DNA of 14,095 nucleotides from assembly GCA_964568675.1 (NCBI GenBank), contig CAZMQV010000074.1:1-14095 (forward strand). Direction: 5' to 3'. The notes beneath the pieces were generated by a model. That model saw only the letters and a list, made by a program, of their open reading frames with translations. It ran no database searches and was not told the DNA's origin. Each line of letters starts with the position of its first letter. Position 1 is the stretch's first letter. Source of the DNA: UPXZ01 sp964568675 (GTDB taxonomy: Bacteria > Bacteroidota > Bacteroidia > Bacteroidales > Paludibacteraceae). The position numbers were made by a program, and so were the translations under genes. This document shows, in pieces, positions 5,627-14,031 of the stretch.

Positions 5627-7960
5627 ATGTCAAAAAACTTAGTGATAGTTGAGTCCCCTGCCAAAGCCAAAACCATTGAGAAATTTCTTGGGAAAGAATT
5701 TGGTGTGATGTCCAGCATGGGGCATATCCGCGATTTAGCGGACAAAGGATTAGGAATAGATTTTGAAAATAATTACAAGCCACAATACGAAGTTTCGGCA
5801 GACAAAAAGAAAATCGTAGCAGAACTTAAAAAGGCGGCTAAAACTGCCGAAATGGTATGGCTCGCTTCCGATGAAGACCGCGAAGGAGAAGCGATAGCGT
5901 GGCATTTGTATGACGAATTGAAGCTAAAGAAAACAAACACAAAGCGAATTGTATTTCACGAAATAACGAAAGACGCGATACTGAATGCTGTTGAAAATCC
6001 TCGGGAAATCAACCTCAACCTGGTGGATGCGCAACAAGCGCGCCGTGTGCTCGACCGCATTGTTGGATTTGAGATTTCACCGGTTTTGTGGCGCAAAGTA
6101 CGCCCTTCACTCTCCGCCGGAAGGGTGCAATCGGTTGCCGTTAGGCTTATCGTAGAGCGTGAACGCGAAATAAATAATTTTGAAGCTACAAGCAGCTATC
6201 GCGTATCAGCCACCTTCGCAGCGAAAGATATAAATGGCAAACCCATCGAAATAAAAGCGGAGCTTTCACAGCGCTTCAATACGCTTGAAGAGGCACAAGG
6301 ATTCTTAAACACGTGCCTGAACGCGCAATTCAGCGTTGACAGCATCGAAAAGAAACCGGCTAAAAAATCACCGGCTCCACCTTTCACCACTTCTACACTG
6401 CAACAAGAAGCTTCGCGGAAACTTGGATACTCGGTTTCGCAAACCATGATGATTGCTCAAAAACTATATGAATCGGGTAAAATCACCTACATGCGTACCG
6501 ACTCGGTCAATTTGTCGTCACTGGCACTTGGCGCTGCCAAAAATGAAATTATTAAAATGGCCGGTGAGAAGTATGTGAAAACCCGTAACTTCAACACCAA
6601 AACTAAAGGCGCGCAAGAAGCTCACGAGGCTATTCGTCCTACATATATCAGCGAACACAACATCGAAGGTACCACACAAGAAAAACGCTTGTATGAGCTT
6701 ATCTGGAAACGAACAATCGCATCGCAGATGGCAGATGCCGAACTCGAAAAAACAAATATCTACATCAACATCTCCGGCTCGCCTCTCCAGTTTATCGCTT
6801 CGGGCGAAGTAATTGTTTTTGATGGATTTCTGAAAGTTTATTTAGAATCTACTGACGATGAACAAGATGACGAAACAAGCGACTTGCTGCCTACTCTAAA
6901 GAAAGGGGAATTATTGACATCCAAAGAGATACGCGCACAAGAACGCTTCACTCAACGACCGGCACGCTACACCGAAGCCAGCTTGGTGAAAAAACTTGAA
7001 GAACTCGGGATTGGACGTCCTTCGACCTACGCCCCTACCATTTCCACCATTCAAAACAGGAAATATGTGGAGAAAGGCAACCGGCCGGGTACACAACGCG
7101 ATTTCAACGAAATAATACTGAAAGCAGGAAAAATATCGACATATTCGAAAACTGAAAACTACGGCGCTGAAAAAGCAAAACTATTCCCCGAAGATATTGG
7201 AATGGTTGTTAATGATTTCTTAGTAGATCATTTCCCCAATATTTTAGACTACAATTTCACAGCACAAGTGGAAGAGGAGTTCGACGACATTGCCGAAGGA
7301 AAGGTGAAATGGCAAAAAACCATTGACGTGTTTTATAAGGAATTTCACCCCATAGTAGTCGAAACCCTCAAATCATCGGAGCGTCAGGTAGGCGAACGGG
7401 TACTTGGTACCGATCCGAAATCGGGAAGACAAATGTCGGTAAAAATTGGACGTTTTGGACCAATCGTGCAGATAGGCACATCGGACGAGGAAGAAAAACC
7501 GGTGTTCGCATCCTTGCTCAAATCCCAATCCATCGAAAGCATCACACTCGAAGAAGCACTCGAATTATTCAAACTACCTCGCGTGGTTGGTGAGTTTGAA
7601 GGCAAAGAGATGATTGCCGCGGTTGGGCGTTTTGGACCCTACATTCGCCACGATAGCAAATTCTATTCACTGCCAAAAACCGAAGATCCGCTTGAAATAA
7701 GCGCTGAAAAAGCAGTGGAACTAATCATCGGAAAAAGAGAAGCAGATAAAAACAAAGTAATCAATACTTTCGGTGAAATTCAGGTATTAAACGGCCGCTT
7801 TGGTCCTTATATCGCTTTTGAGAAAAATAATTACAAAATACCAAAAACGACAGATGCCACAACACTCACCGAAGCACAATGTTTGGAGCTGATTAATTCA
7901 CAATCCGACACGGTAGCAAAAAAGAAAAAACCAGTAGCGCGAGGCAAGAAAAAAGCATAA
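5627..7960 (+). CDS. topA: DNA topoisomerase I (type IA)
   Basis: This 777-residue enzyme relaxes negative supercoils by transient single-strand breakage. The TOPRIM domain opens with LVIVESPAKAKTIEKFLG (5-22) and carries the Mg-binding DEDREGE motif (82-88). SLSAGRVQS (161-169) precedes the catalytic core, and the active-site tyrosine is Tyr288 in GKITYMRTDS. GRPSTYAPTI lies at 463-472. The C-terminus has three GRFGP-containing repeats (608-612, 667-671, 723-727) followed by a lysine-rich tail (765-777). Only two cysteines are present (230 and 752), so the four-cysteine zinc ribbons of the E. coli enzyme are absent and the repeat modules replace them. I chose the ATG at 5627 because the protein starts MSKNLVIVESP as family members do; the frame is open 20 codons further upstream, but that extension overlaps the promoter. 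A secreted DUF4831-like protein gene follows after 114 bp. Confidence 0.98.
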   Translation: MSKNLVIVESPAKAKTIEKFLGKEFGVMSSMGHIRDLADKGLGIDFENNYKPQYEVSADKKKIVAELKKAAKTAEMVWLASDEDREGEAIAWHLYDELKLKKTNTKRIVFHEITKDAILNAVENPREINLNLVDAQQARRVLDRIVGFEISPVLWRKVRPSLSAGRVQSVAVRLIVEREREINNFEATSSYRVSATFAAKDINGKPIEIKAELSQRFNTLEEAQGFLNTCLNAQFSVDSIEKKPAKKSPAPPFTTSTLQQEASRKLGYSVSQTMMIAQKLYESGKITYMRTDSVNLSSLALGAAKNEIIKMAGEKYVKTRNFNTKTKGAQEAHEAIRPTYISEHNIEGTTQEKRLYELIWKRTIASQMADAELEKTNIYINISGSPLQFIASGEVIVFDGFLKVYLESTDDEQDDETSDLLPTLKKGELLTSKEIRAQERFTQRPARYTEASLVKKLEELGIGRPSTYAPTISTIQNRKYVEKGNRPGTQRDFNEIILKAGKISTYSKTENYGAEKAKLFPEDIGMVVNDFLVDHFPNILDYNFTAQVEEEFDDIAEGKVKWQKTIDVFYKEFHPIVVETLKSSERQVGERVLGTDPKSGRQMSVKIGRFGPIVQIGTSDEEEKPVFASLLKSQSIESITLEEALELFKLPRVVGEFEGKEMIAAVGRFGPYIRHDSKFYSLPKTEDPLEISAEKAVELIIGKREADKNKVINTFGEIQVLNGRFGPYIAFEKNNYKIPKTTDATTLTEAQCLELINSQSDTVAKKKKPVARGKKKA

Positions 7961-8074
7961 TGTCCGTTTATAATGAATGTGAGATTGGTAATTGATTAAA
8001 ATCTACCGCGTTTTCAAATTCTATTTTGCTTACTACTTGTATTCTTCATTTATCATTTGTCAATTAAAAATAAA

Positions 8075-9115
8075 ATGAAACGTTATTTCTATCTTATCCT
8101 ATTATTCCCTTTCATGCTGCAAGCACAATCAGTAAAGAAGGGCGAATCGGCAATTGTATATTCATTGCCCAAAACTGAATTTTTAATCCACGTTACCACA
8201 GAAATTGTAACCGAAAAACCGGGAAAATTCTTTCAATATTCCGACAGATACTTAGCGACAAAGAATGTAATTACTGCCGAAAAAAAATATTATAAAATAA
8301 AAAGCATTGAACTGGAGCAACAAACAGTGCCGGATGCCACAAGGACATACACCATCACCCCTTCGAAAAAAACAATCGCTACGCAAATTACCGTAAATAA
8401 TGAAGGGCTGCTATGTGGGATAAACGTTGATCCTGTAGCATCAAATCCGAAACCGGTTGTCAAATCCGAATCGCGAGAAGAAGTAGTAATACCTGACAAA
8501 TTGCTTCCATTAAACGAAGAATACATGATGGCTGGCTCAATAGCAAAAATGGCGGAAGGCGCTTCGCGACAAATCTATCGTTTGCGTGAAAACAAGGGAG
8601 AAATACTGGCGGGCGAAGTAGAGTTTATGCCTAAAGATGGCGCATCGCTCAAAACCATGATTGCCGAAATTGACGCGCAGGAGAAAGAGTTGACCGAGCT
8701 TTTCACCGGTACTACCAGCATCAGCACCAGCAGTAAAACAATCCGATATGTACCCACCAAGGCAGTTGAAGATGACGTAGTTTTTCGTTTCACAGCGTCA
8801 AAAGGCATCGTTGACGGCGACGACCTGAGTGGCGAACCGGTATATCTGTCGTTGAGCTTCACTCCGGTGAAAGTAGCTTCAAATCCCAATCTTAAAGTTA
8901 AAAAAGACGAAGTGCAAGTTTTCACCATAATTCCGGTAACAGCAAATGTGAGTATCGACAATGGCGATCGAAATTTATTGGAACAATCCCTCATCGTACC
9001 ACAACTTGGAGAATTGGTTCCAATCCCGCTTAAAACAATGGATCGTTATTGTAAAGCGCAAGTGAGCATCGAAACCGGTCGATTGCTTTCTATCGAACAA
9101 TTGAAAAAGAAATAA
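8075..9115 (+). CDS. Secreted DUF4831-like protein of unknown function
   Basis: The 346-residue product starts with a Sec signal peptide (MKRYFYLILLFPFMLQAQS; cleavage likely after AQA-like residues near 17) and has no lipobox or further membrane helix, so it is probably periplasmic. The body is beta-rich. A segment about two fifths along reads MAEGASRQIYRLRENKGEIL and is followed by GEVEFMPKDG and a helical stretch ending in ELFTGTT; this is the pattern I recall from DUF4831, a Bacteroidota family without known function. I chose the ATG at 8075 over an upstream TTG at 8057 because it begins the signal peptide. It lies 114 bp after topA on the same strand; a weak promoter (TTTG 8025-8028, TATCATTTG 8051-8059) may drive it separately. 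A strong terminator follows. Confidence 0.8.
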   Translation: MKRYFYLILLFPFMLQAQSVKKGESAIVYSLPKTEFLIHVTTEIVTEKPGKFFQYSDRYLATKNVITAEKKYYKIKSIELEQQTVPDATRTYTITPSKKTIATQITVNNEGLLCGINVDPVASNPKPVVKSESREEVVIPDKLLPLNEEYMMAGSIAKMAEGASRQIYRLRENKGEILAGEVEFMPKDGASLKTMIAEIDAQEKELTELFTGTTSISTSSKTIRYVPTKAVEDDVVFRFTASKGIVDGDDLSGEPVYLSLSFTPVKVASNPNLKVKKDEVQVFTIIPVTANVSIDNGDRNLLEQSLIVPQLGELVPIPLKTMDRYCKAQVSIETGRLLSIEQLKKK

Positions 9116-9133
9116 GAAGAAAAAGAAACATAG

Positions 9134-9176
9134 AAAAAGCGTAACCTGAAATTTATTTTTTCAAGTTACGCTTTTT
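9134..9176. terminator. Bidirectional intrinsic terminator between convergent genes
   Basis: AAAAAGCGTAAC (9134-9145) pairs perfectly with GTTACGCTTTTT (9165-9176), with a further partial stem inside (CTGAAA against TTTCAA). The A and T ends give U-tracts in both directions. It ends the DUF4831-like gene (19 bp after its stop) and the oppositely oriented serA. Confidence 0.92.
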
Positions 9177-9232
9177 GTATTACGAATCGCCTTAGAGAAG
9201 AAAATGCTATCCTAAAGCATTGAATATCAAAG

Positions 9233-10396
9233 TCAGATTACCCTTACCCGCAACACACCTTCAATGTTTTTAATCCGATTTACATTATCATCGGTAATAA
9301 CATCTTCAAAATCGATCATGGTATAAGCATAATCGCCTCGGCTTCGGTTAATCATATTTTCAATATTTGCACCCTGGTTGGCCAATACAGCGGAAATCTG
9401 TCCCAGCATATTGGGTATGTTCTTATGAGCAATGGTTATCCGATGTTTTACCTGACTCACACCCATATCGCAAGCAGGGTAATTTACAGAATTGAGTATG
9501 TTGCCATTTTCAAGAAAATCTTTGGTTTGTTTTACCGCCATCACAGCGCAATTATCTTCACTTTCAGGCGTTGAAGCACCCAAATGTGGCACCGGTATTA
9601 CTCCGGGCACATGAAGCAATCGTGAGCTTGGAAAATCGGTGATATACGTATTCACTACCCCACTTCCCAAAGCCGCGATGATATCCGTGTCATTTACCAA
9701 TTCGCCACGCGAGAAATTGAGTATCCGCATTCCCGGTTTCATCTGACTAAATAGTTGCTCATTGAACATACCTTTAGTTTCGTTGGTTAACGGCACGTGT
9801 AAACTGATGTAATCGCATTCACGAAGAAGTTCTTTCAAATCGGCAGCACGCTTCACCATGCGCGATAAGCCCCAAGCATGATCCACCGAAATATAAGGGT
9901 CGAAGCCATGTACTTCCATATCGAGGTTCACTGCCGCGTTGGCTACCATCACTCCGATTGCTCCAAGACCAATAACACCTAACTTTTTATCACGAATTTC
10001 GGGTCCTACAAATTTCGATTTGCCTTTCTCCACCTGTTTTTCCACATCATCGCCCTCAAGTGTACGCGCCCAATTTACTCCTTCTACAATTTTTCGGGAT
10101 GAAAGCAACAGAGCTGTTATTGCCAATTCTTTCACCGCATTTGCATTGGCTCCGGGTGTGTTAAACACCACAATTCCCTCCTCGGCACATCTTTCCACCG
10201 GGATGTTATTCACTCCTGCTCCAGCGCGTGCGATGCATAGCAAACTTTCGGGAAATTGCATATCGCATAATGCGGCGCTTCGAACTACCATTGCGTCAGG
10301 CAATGCGCCTTCCGCATCAATTTCATACGAACTTCCAAATTTTGATAATCCCAAATCGGAAATTCCGTTCATTGTTTTAATATTGTACTTGCTCAT
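9233..10396 (-). CDS. serA: D-3-phosphoglycerate dehydrogenase with C-terminal ACT domain
   Basis: The 387-residue enzyme oxidises 3-phosphoglycerate to 3-phosphohydroxypyruvate with NAD, the first step of serine synthesis. The substrate domain holds RAGAGVNNIP (57-66) and NTPGANANAVKE (79-90). The nucleotide-binding domain has GLGAIG (143-148) and an acidic residue at the end of beta-2 in GFDPY (164-168). Catalytic Arg230 lies in NFSRGELV and catalytic His271 in PHLGASTPES. The C-terminus (about 318-387) is an ACT domain ending RVRVI, the usual serine-sensing module. The glutamate of the usual Arg/Glu/His set is not visible: between Asp254 and His271 there is no acidic residue. The sequence resembles the form I know from Clostridium-like Firmicutes, not the shorter ~306-residue Bacteroides SerA. 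No serC gene is adjacent. Assignment to other 2-hydroxyacid dehydrogenases is possible but less likely. Confidence 0.92.
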   Translation of the reverse strand: MSKYNIKTMNGISDLGLSKFGSSYEIDAEGALPDAMVVRSAALCDMQFPESLLCIARAGAGVNNIPVERCAEEGIVVFNTPGANANAVKELAITALLLSSRKIVEGVNWARTLEGDDVEKQVEKGKSKFVGPEIRDKKLGVIGLGAIGVMVANAAVNLDMEVHGFDPYISVDHAWGLSRMVKRAADLKELLRECDYISLHVPLTNETKGMFNEQLFSQMKPGMRILNFSRGELVNDTDIIAALGSGVVNTYITDFPSSRLLHVPGVIPVPHLGASTPESEDNCAVMAVKQTKDFLENGNILNSVNYPACDMGVSQVKHRITIAHKNIPNMLGQISAVLANQGANIENMINRSRGDYAYTMIDFEDVITDDNVNRIKNIEGVLRVRVI

Positions 10397-10701
10397 ATTA
10401 TGATATTGATTTATAATTTTTATCGGACAAAATGTGTTGAATGTTTTTCAGATACAGTAAAGAAATAATTATTTGGAAAGACAAAGATATGAAAATTCAA
10501 ACTAATAATCGTATTTTGTAGGATAAAAAAGCAATATAAAAGCAATTTTGCATATAAAATGACAAAATAGTATTAACCAGCATGTATCGACTTAGAAATA
10601 ATGAAGCAATAGAACAAATGGGATGACACACGTAAAAACCGGAAAAGAGCAAGCACTTAAAGAACGGAAAAGTTAAAAACAAAAAAGTGTAGAAAGCCTT
10701 A
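10397..10701. other. Intergenic region between serA and lipid kinase gene
   Basis: This AT-rich stretch has no supported gene. A 61-residue minus-strand frame (10497-10682), rich in Phe, Leu and Cys, has no motif or start signal and is probably chance. Apart from the serA -7 element I see no clear hairpin, so the end of the lipid kinase transcript is not obvious. Confidence 0.5.
10482..10489 (-). promoter_or_regulatory. -7 element of the serA promoter
   Basis: On the minus strand TATCTTTG fully matches TAnnTTTG; no TTG lies at the usual distance upstream. The predicted start near 10475 gives a leader of about 80 nt, longer than others here. Confidence 0.45.
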
Positions 10702-11592
10702 TCAGAATCTTTTTGCGACCATTACATTCAACCCGGCTTCCACTATCTTAATATTAATTTTTTCGCCTTCTTCATAAGGCTCACCATCGAGATGAAACAC
10801 GCCCGGCTTATCGCGATGGAGTGTAATTTCACTTGTTTTCAGGGTAGTAACCAGCAAATCTTCTTTAATTGTTTTGGTGAAAAGCTGGAAAGCAAGCGTA
10901 GGGATAGCAATCACCGGCACATCGGCGATAACCGAAATATCCATCACGCCATCCTGAACACTTGCCGAAGGCGCGATGTAAGCATTATTGCCCCATTGGG
11001 CAGCATTGGCAAATGTAACTACAAACGCTTTGCCCGTCAAATCAATACCCTCGCCTATCAATCGATAATGTTGAGGTTCGTAGTTCCAATAGCCGGTTAC
11101 CATTTTCTCGACATATCCCATCTTACCACGCTTACTGCCTCGCGCGAAAAGATCGCTAATGTAGGCATCAAAGCCGGTGCCGCAAGTACAAAAGAAAGGT
11201 TTCTCATCGTTGACTATTCCATAATCAATTTTTATCGGCTCGGAAGCGTTGAGCATTTGAAGTGCTTTGCGTACTTGAGTTGGAATTTTTAGATGACGCG
11301 CCAAGCCATTTCCAGAGCCGGTAGATATTATCCCGAGAGCTACAGGAGTGTTAATAAGCGCGCCGGCTACTTCGTTGACTGTGCCGTCACCTCCTACTGC
11401 AACCACTATCTCAAATCCATCGGCAATAAATCCAAGCGCCAATTGCCGACCATGCCCGGGCGCTTGCGTGAATACGACACGGCAATCGGAGAATCTCTCC
11501 GGGTCAATATGTATATTCACCAAATCTTCAATGTCCCACTTGGAGGCATTCCCCGATTTCGGATTAACAATAAAAGCAATTCTTTTTTTCAT
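10702..11592 (-). CDS. Diacylglycerol/lipid kinase family protein (YegS/DagK-like)
   Basis: The 296-residue protein belongs to the DAGK catalytic-domain family, which transfers phosphate from ATP to diacylglycerol, sphingoid bases or related lipids at the inner face of the membrane. The nucleotide-binding lobe shows NPKSG (10-14), the signature GGDGTVNE (67-74) and TGSGNG (91-96). The C-terminal beta-sandwich lobe has the acidic DGVMD (214-218) and HLDGEP (267-272) motifs. Length and motif order are normal. There is no signal peptide or membrane helix, as expected for a peripheral membrane enzyme. The substrate cannot be read from the sequence: in Bacteroidales, which make sphingolipids, both diacylglycerol and sphingoid bases are possible. 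It is transcribed divergently from RNase R and lies 305 bp upstream of serA, so it is probably a separate unit. Confidence 0.92.
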   Translation of the reverse strand: MKKRIAFIVNPKSGNASKWDIEDLVNIHIDPERFSDCRVVFTQAPGHGRQLALGFIADGFEIVVAVGGDGTVNEVAGALINTPVALGIISTGSGNGLARHLKIPTQVRKALQMLNASEPIKIDYGIVNDEKPFFCTCGTGFDAYISDLFARGSKRGKMGYVEKMVTGYWNYEPQHYRLIGEGIDLTGKAFVVTFANAAQWGNNAYIAPSASVQDGVMDISVIADVPVIAIPTLAFQLFTKTIKEDLLVTTLKTSEITLHRDKPGVFHLDGEPYEEGEKINIKIVEAGLNVMVAKRF

Positions 11593-11643
11593 TACCGATA
11601 AGATAAATCAAACCGTTTTCAACCTTAATTCTTATATTCAAGG

Positions 11644-11651
11644 CAAAAATA
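11644..11651 (-). promoter_or_regulatory. -7 element of the lipid kinase promoter
   Basis: On the minus strand TATTTTTG matches TAnnTTTG, and the context (TTGTATTTTTGCC in the lipoprotein promoter, TTTGTATTTTTGCC here) is almost the same as at 961-973. A TTG occurs only 12 bp upstream. The predicted leader is about 45 nt. Confidence 0.45.
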
Positions 11652-11771
11652 CAAAATTCATTTCAATAAATTCGTCTGCTCTTAGATTTACGTAAAACAA
11701 TATTTATTTTCATTTGCAATTTAAGGCTTATTTTTGGAAAAATATATTCTGTATTTAAACAAGAATTGCCT

Positions 11772-11800
11772 CAACAATGTTGTATATTTGTAACCGGTTA
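11772..11800 (+). promoter_or_regulatory. rnr promoter region with two small palindromes
   Basis: TATATTTG (11783-11790) is a full match to TAnnTTTG about 30 bp before the rnr ATG. It is abutted upstream by CAACA-A-TGTTG (11772-11782) and downstream by the perfect palindrome TAACCGGTTA (11791-11800), which would cover the transcription start. TTG (11766-11768) lies closer than usual (14 bp). The palindromes may be operators but are short enough to occur by chance. Confidence 0.45.
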
Positions 11801-11820
11801 TTTTCATAAAAACTAAAATA

Positions 11821-13959
11821 ATGAAGAAAAGAGGAAAAGAGAACAACAACGGCAATTTACGCAAAAATGATTTGATAAAACGTATCAACGCCATTTTCAA
11901 TGAAAATTCTCAGAAAACATATAACTACAAGCAGCTTTCGACCCTACTTGAAATTCAAAACGACAGCCATCGCCGATTGGTGAGCGATGTGCTCTACGAG
12001 CTTCGCGACGATGGAGTACTTACGGAAATTGTTCGCGGAAAATTCAAACTCAACTCACGTGGTGGAGTCATTACCGGTCGATTTATACGCGATGGCGTGA
12101 AATTTTATGTACAACCCGACGAAGGTGGCGAAGCGATTTTCATCCCCGATAGAAAATCTGGAACCGCGATGCTCAATGATAAAGTAAAGGTATTTCTATA
12201 CGCCAGCAGGCGCGGAAGAGGGCCTGAAGGGGAAGTAGTGGAAATACTTAAACGCGCCCAAGATAGCTTCGTTGGCATTCTGGAAGTGTCGGAAAAATTC
12301 GCGTTTCTCAACGTTACAAGTAAAGCGCTCAATAGCGACATATTAATTCCAAAAGAGAAACTCAAAGGCGGAAAAGACGGACAGAAAGCACTGGTGCGCA
12401 TTACAGAATGGAAACACACTATGAAAAGCCCTGTGGGTGAAGTGGTGGATGTATTTGGCGATAAAGGAGACAACAACGCCGAGATGCACGCCATTCTTGC
12501 CGAATTTGGGCTACCCTATAAATATCCCGAGGAAATAGAAGCTGAAGCGAATAAGATGGATGCCGGTATCACACCCGAAGAAGTAGCCAGGCGCATCGAT
12601 ATGCGCAATGTGTGCACTTTCACCATCGACCCCAAAGATGCCAAAGACTTTGACGACGCGCTCTCTATACGGAAACTTGATGACTACACCTGGGAAGTGG
12701 GTGTGCACATTGCCGATGTAACACACTACGTGCGCCCCGGCTCCAACATCGACAAAGAGGGCGAAGCACGCGCCACATCGGTTTACTTAGTGGATAGAAC
12801 TATACCCATGCTGCCCGAACACCTTTCCAACGGCATCTGCTCCCTCCGACCCGATGAAGACAAACTTTGCTATTCCGTCATTTTCAGAATGGATGAATTT
12901 GCCGAAATAAAAAGCTATGAGATAGCCAAAACTGTGATTCGAAGCAACCGCCGCTTTACCTACGAAGAAGCACAACAAATCATCGAAACAGGCAAAGGAG
13001 ATTTCAGTGAAGAAACTTTGCAACTGGATAAAATGGCGAAAAAACTTCGCGAAAAACGTTTCCGTAGCGGCGCCATCGCGTTCGACCGTGTTGAAGTCAG
13101 GTTTGAAATTGATGAAAAAGGGAAGCCGATAAGCGTCTATTTCAAAGAATCGAAAGACTCAAACAAGCTAATAGAAGAATTTATGCTGCTTGCCAACCGC
13201 ACAGTGGCTACACATATCGGGAAGCCGGCTAAAGGACAAAAAGCAAAAACTTTTGTTTATCGTGTTCACGATACCCCCGACCCCGATAAACTGGAAAACT
13301 TTGCCGCCTTTATCCGAAAATTTGGATACAACCTCAAAGCCAGTGGCAAGAAAACTCAGATTTCATCATCCATCAACGCGCTTTTGGATGAAGTGGCCGG
13401 TAAAAGCGAACAAAACCTGATAGAAACACTGGCTGTTCGCTCCATGGCAAAAGCCATCTATACCACTCAAAATATCGGGCATTATGGGCTTGCTTTCGAC
13501 TATTACACCCATTTCACTTCTCCCATACGCCGCTACCCCGACATGATGGTACACCGATTGCTCGACCGCTACCTGCATGGTGGTAGCAACACGAATGAAA
13601 AGGAGACCGAAGAACGCTGCGAACACTGCTCAGCACGCGAGCAGCTTGCCTCCAATGCCGAACGCGCTTCCATCAAATACAAGCAAGTGGAATTTATGGC
13701 AGACAAACTTGGACAAAGTTTTGACGGTGTAGTCTCCGGTATTTCGGAGTGGGGAATATACGTGGAAATAATCGAAAATAAATGCGAAGGGATGATTCCT
13801 ATTCGCGATTTAGACGATGATTATTATATCATGGACGAGAAAAATTACTGTCTTGTAGGACGGAGATTTCACAAAAAGTATCAGCTGGGCGACCCACTTA
13901 CCATCAAAGTAGCGAAAGCCAATTTAGATAAAAAACAACTCGATTTTGTTCTTGCTTAA
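11821..13959 (+). CDS. rnr: Ribonuclease R
   Basis: This 712-residue 3'-to-5' exoribonuclease of the RNase II/R family degrades structured RNA to short ends and takes part in rRNA and mRNA turnover. After a basic N-terminus comes a winged-helix segment (about 16-78) typical of RNase R, then two cold-shock-type OB folds (about 80-215). The RNB catalytic domain (about 258-580) holds the metal-binding aspartates of DPKDAKDFDDA (270-280: Asp270, Asp276, Asp278, Asp279), and SPIRRYPD (567-574) near its end. The C-terminal S1 domain (about 632-712) contains SGISEWGIYVEI. The long lysine-rich tail of the E. coli protein is missing, as in many relatives. The N-terminal winged helix argues for RNase R over RNase II. 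The gene ends just before a tRNA gene that has its own promoter. Confidence 0.97.
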   Translation: MKKRGKENNNGNLRKNDLIKRINAIFNENSQKTYNYKQLSTLLEIQNDSHRRLVSDVLYELRDDGVLTEIVRGKFKLNSRGGVITGRFIRDGVKFYVQPDEGGEAIFIPDRKSGTAMLNDKVKVFLYASRRGRGPEGEVVEILKRAQDSFVGILEVSEKFAFLNVTSKALNSDILIPKEKLKGGKDGQKALVRITEWKHTMKSPVGEVVDVFGDKGDNNAEMHAILAEFGLPYKYPEEIEAEANKMDAGITPEEVARRIDMRNVCTFTIDPKDAKDFDDALSIRKLDDYTWEVGVHIADVTHYVRPGSNIDKEGEARATSVYLVDRTIPMLPEHLSNGICSLRPDEDKLCYSVIFRMDEFAEIKSYEIAKTVIRSNRRFTYEEAQQIIETGKGDFSEETLQLDKMAKKLREKRFRSGAIAFDRVEVRFEIDEKGKPISVYFKESKDSNKLIEEFMLLANRTVATHIGKPAKGQKAKTFVYRVHDTPDPDKLENFAAFIRKFGYNLKASGKKTQISSSINALLDEVAGKSEQNLIETLAVRSMAKAIYTTQNIGHYGLAFDYYTHFTSPIRRYPDMMVHRLLDRYLHGGSNTNEKETEERCEHCSAREQLASNAERASIKYKQVEFMADKLGQSFDGVVSGISEWGIYVEIIENKCEGMIPIRDLDDDYYIMDEKNYCLVGRRFHKKYQLGDPLTIKVAKANLDKKQLDFVLA

Positions 13960-13981
13960 AAAATAAATCAAATTTATTTTT
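13959..13981 (+). terminator. AT-only hairpin after rnr
   Basis: AAAAATAAAT (13959-13968) pairs perfectly with ATTTATTTTT (13972-13981) around the loop CAA, starting in the rnr stop codon. A stem with no GC pairs is weak, but the trailing T-run could help termination. Its right arm overlaps the -33 element of the tRNA promoter. Confidence 0.4.
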
Positions 13982-14009
13982 GCAAAAACAAAAATATACA
14001 CTATCTTTG
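13979..14009 (+). promoter_or_regulatory. tRNA-Arg promoter
   Basis: TTTG (13979-13982), exactly 19 bp, then TATCTTTG (14002-14009): the best match to the Bacteroidota housekeeping promoter in the window. The predicted start is about 16 nt before the tRNA 5' end. Confidence 0.8.
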
Positions 14010-14031
14010 CAGTCTCAAAACAAAGAGGAAT

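Noticed and set aside
10497..10682. 61-codon minus-strand frame rich in Phe, Leu and Cys between serA and the lipid kinase gene
   Set aside because: Composition is what AT-rich non-coding DNA gives, there is no motif, and it overlaps the serA promoter region on its downstream side.
10702..11592. Operon of the lipid kinase with serA
   Set aside because: The genes share a strand but are 305 bp apart, and serA has its own TAnnTTTG element.
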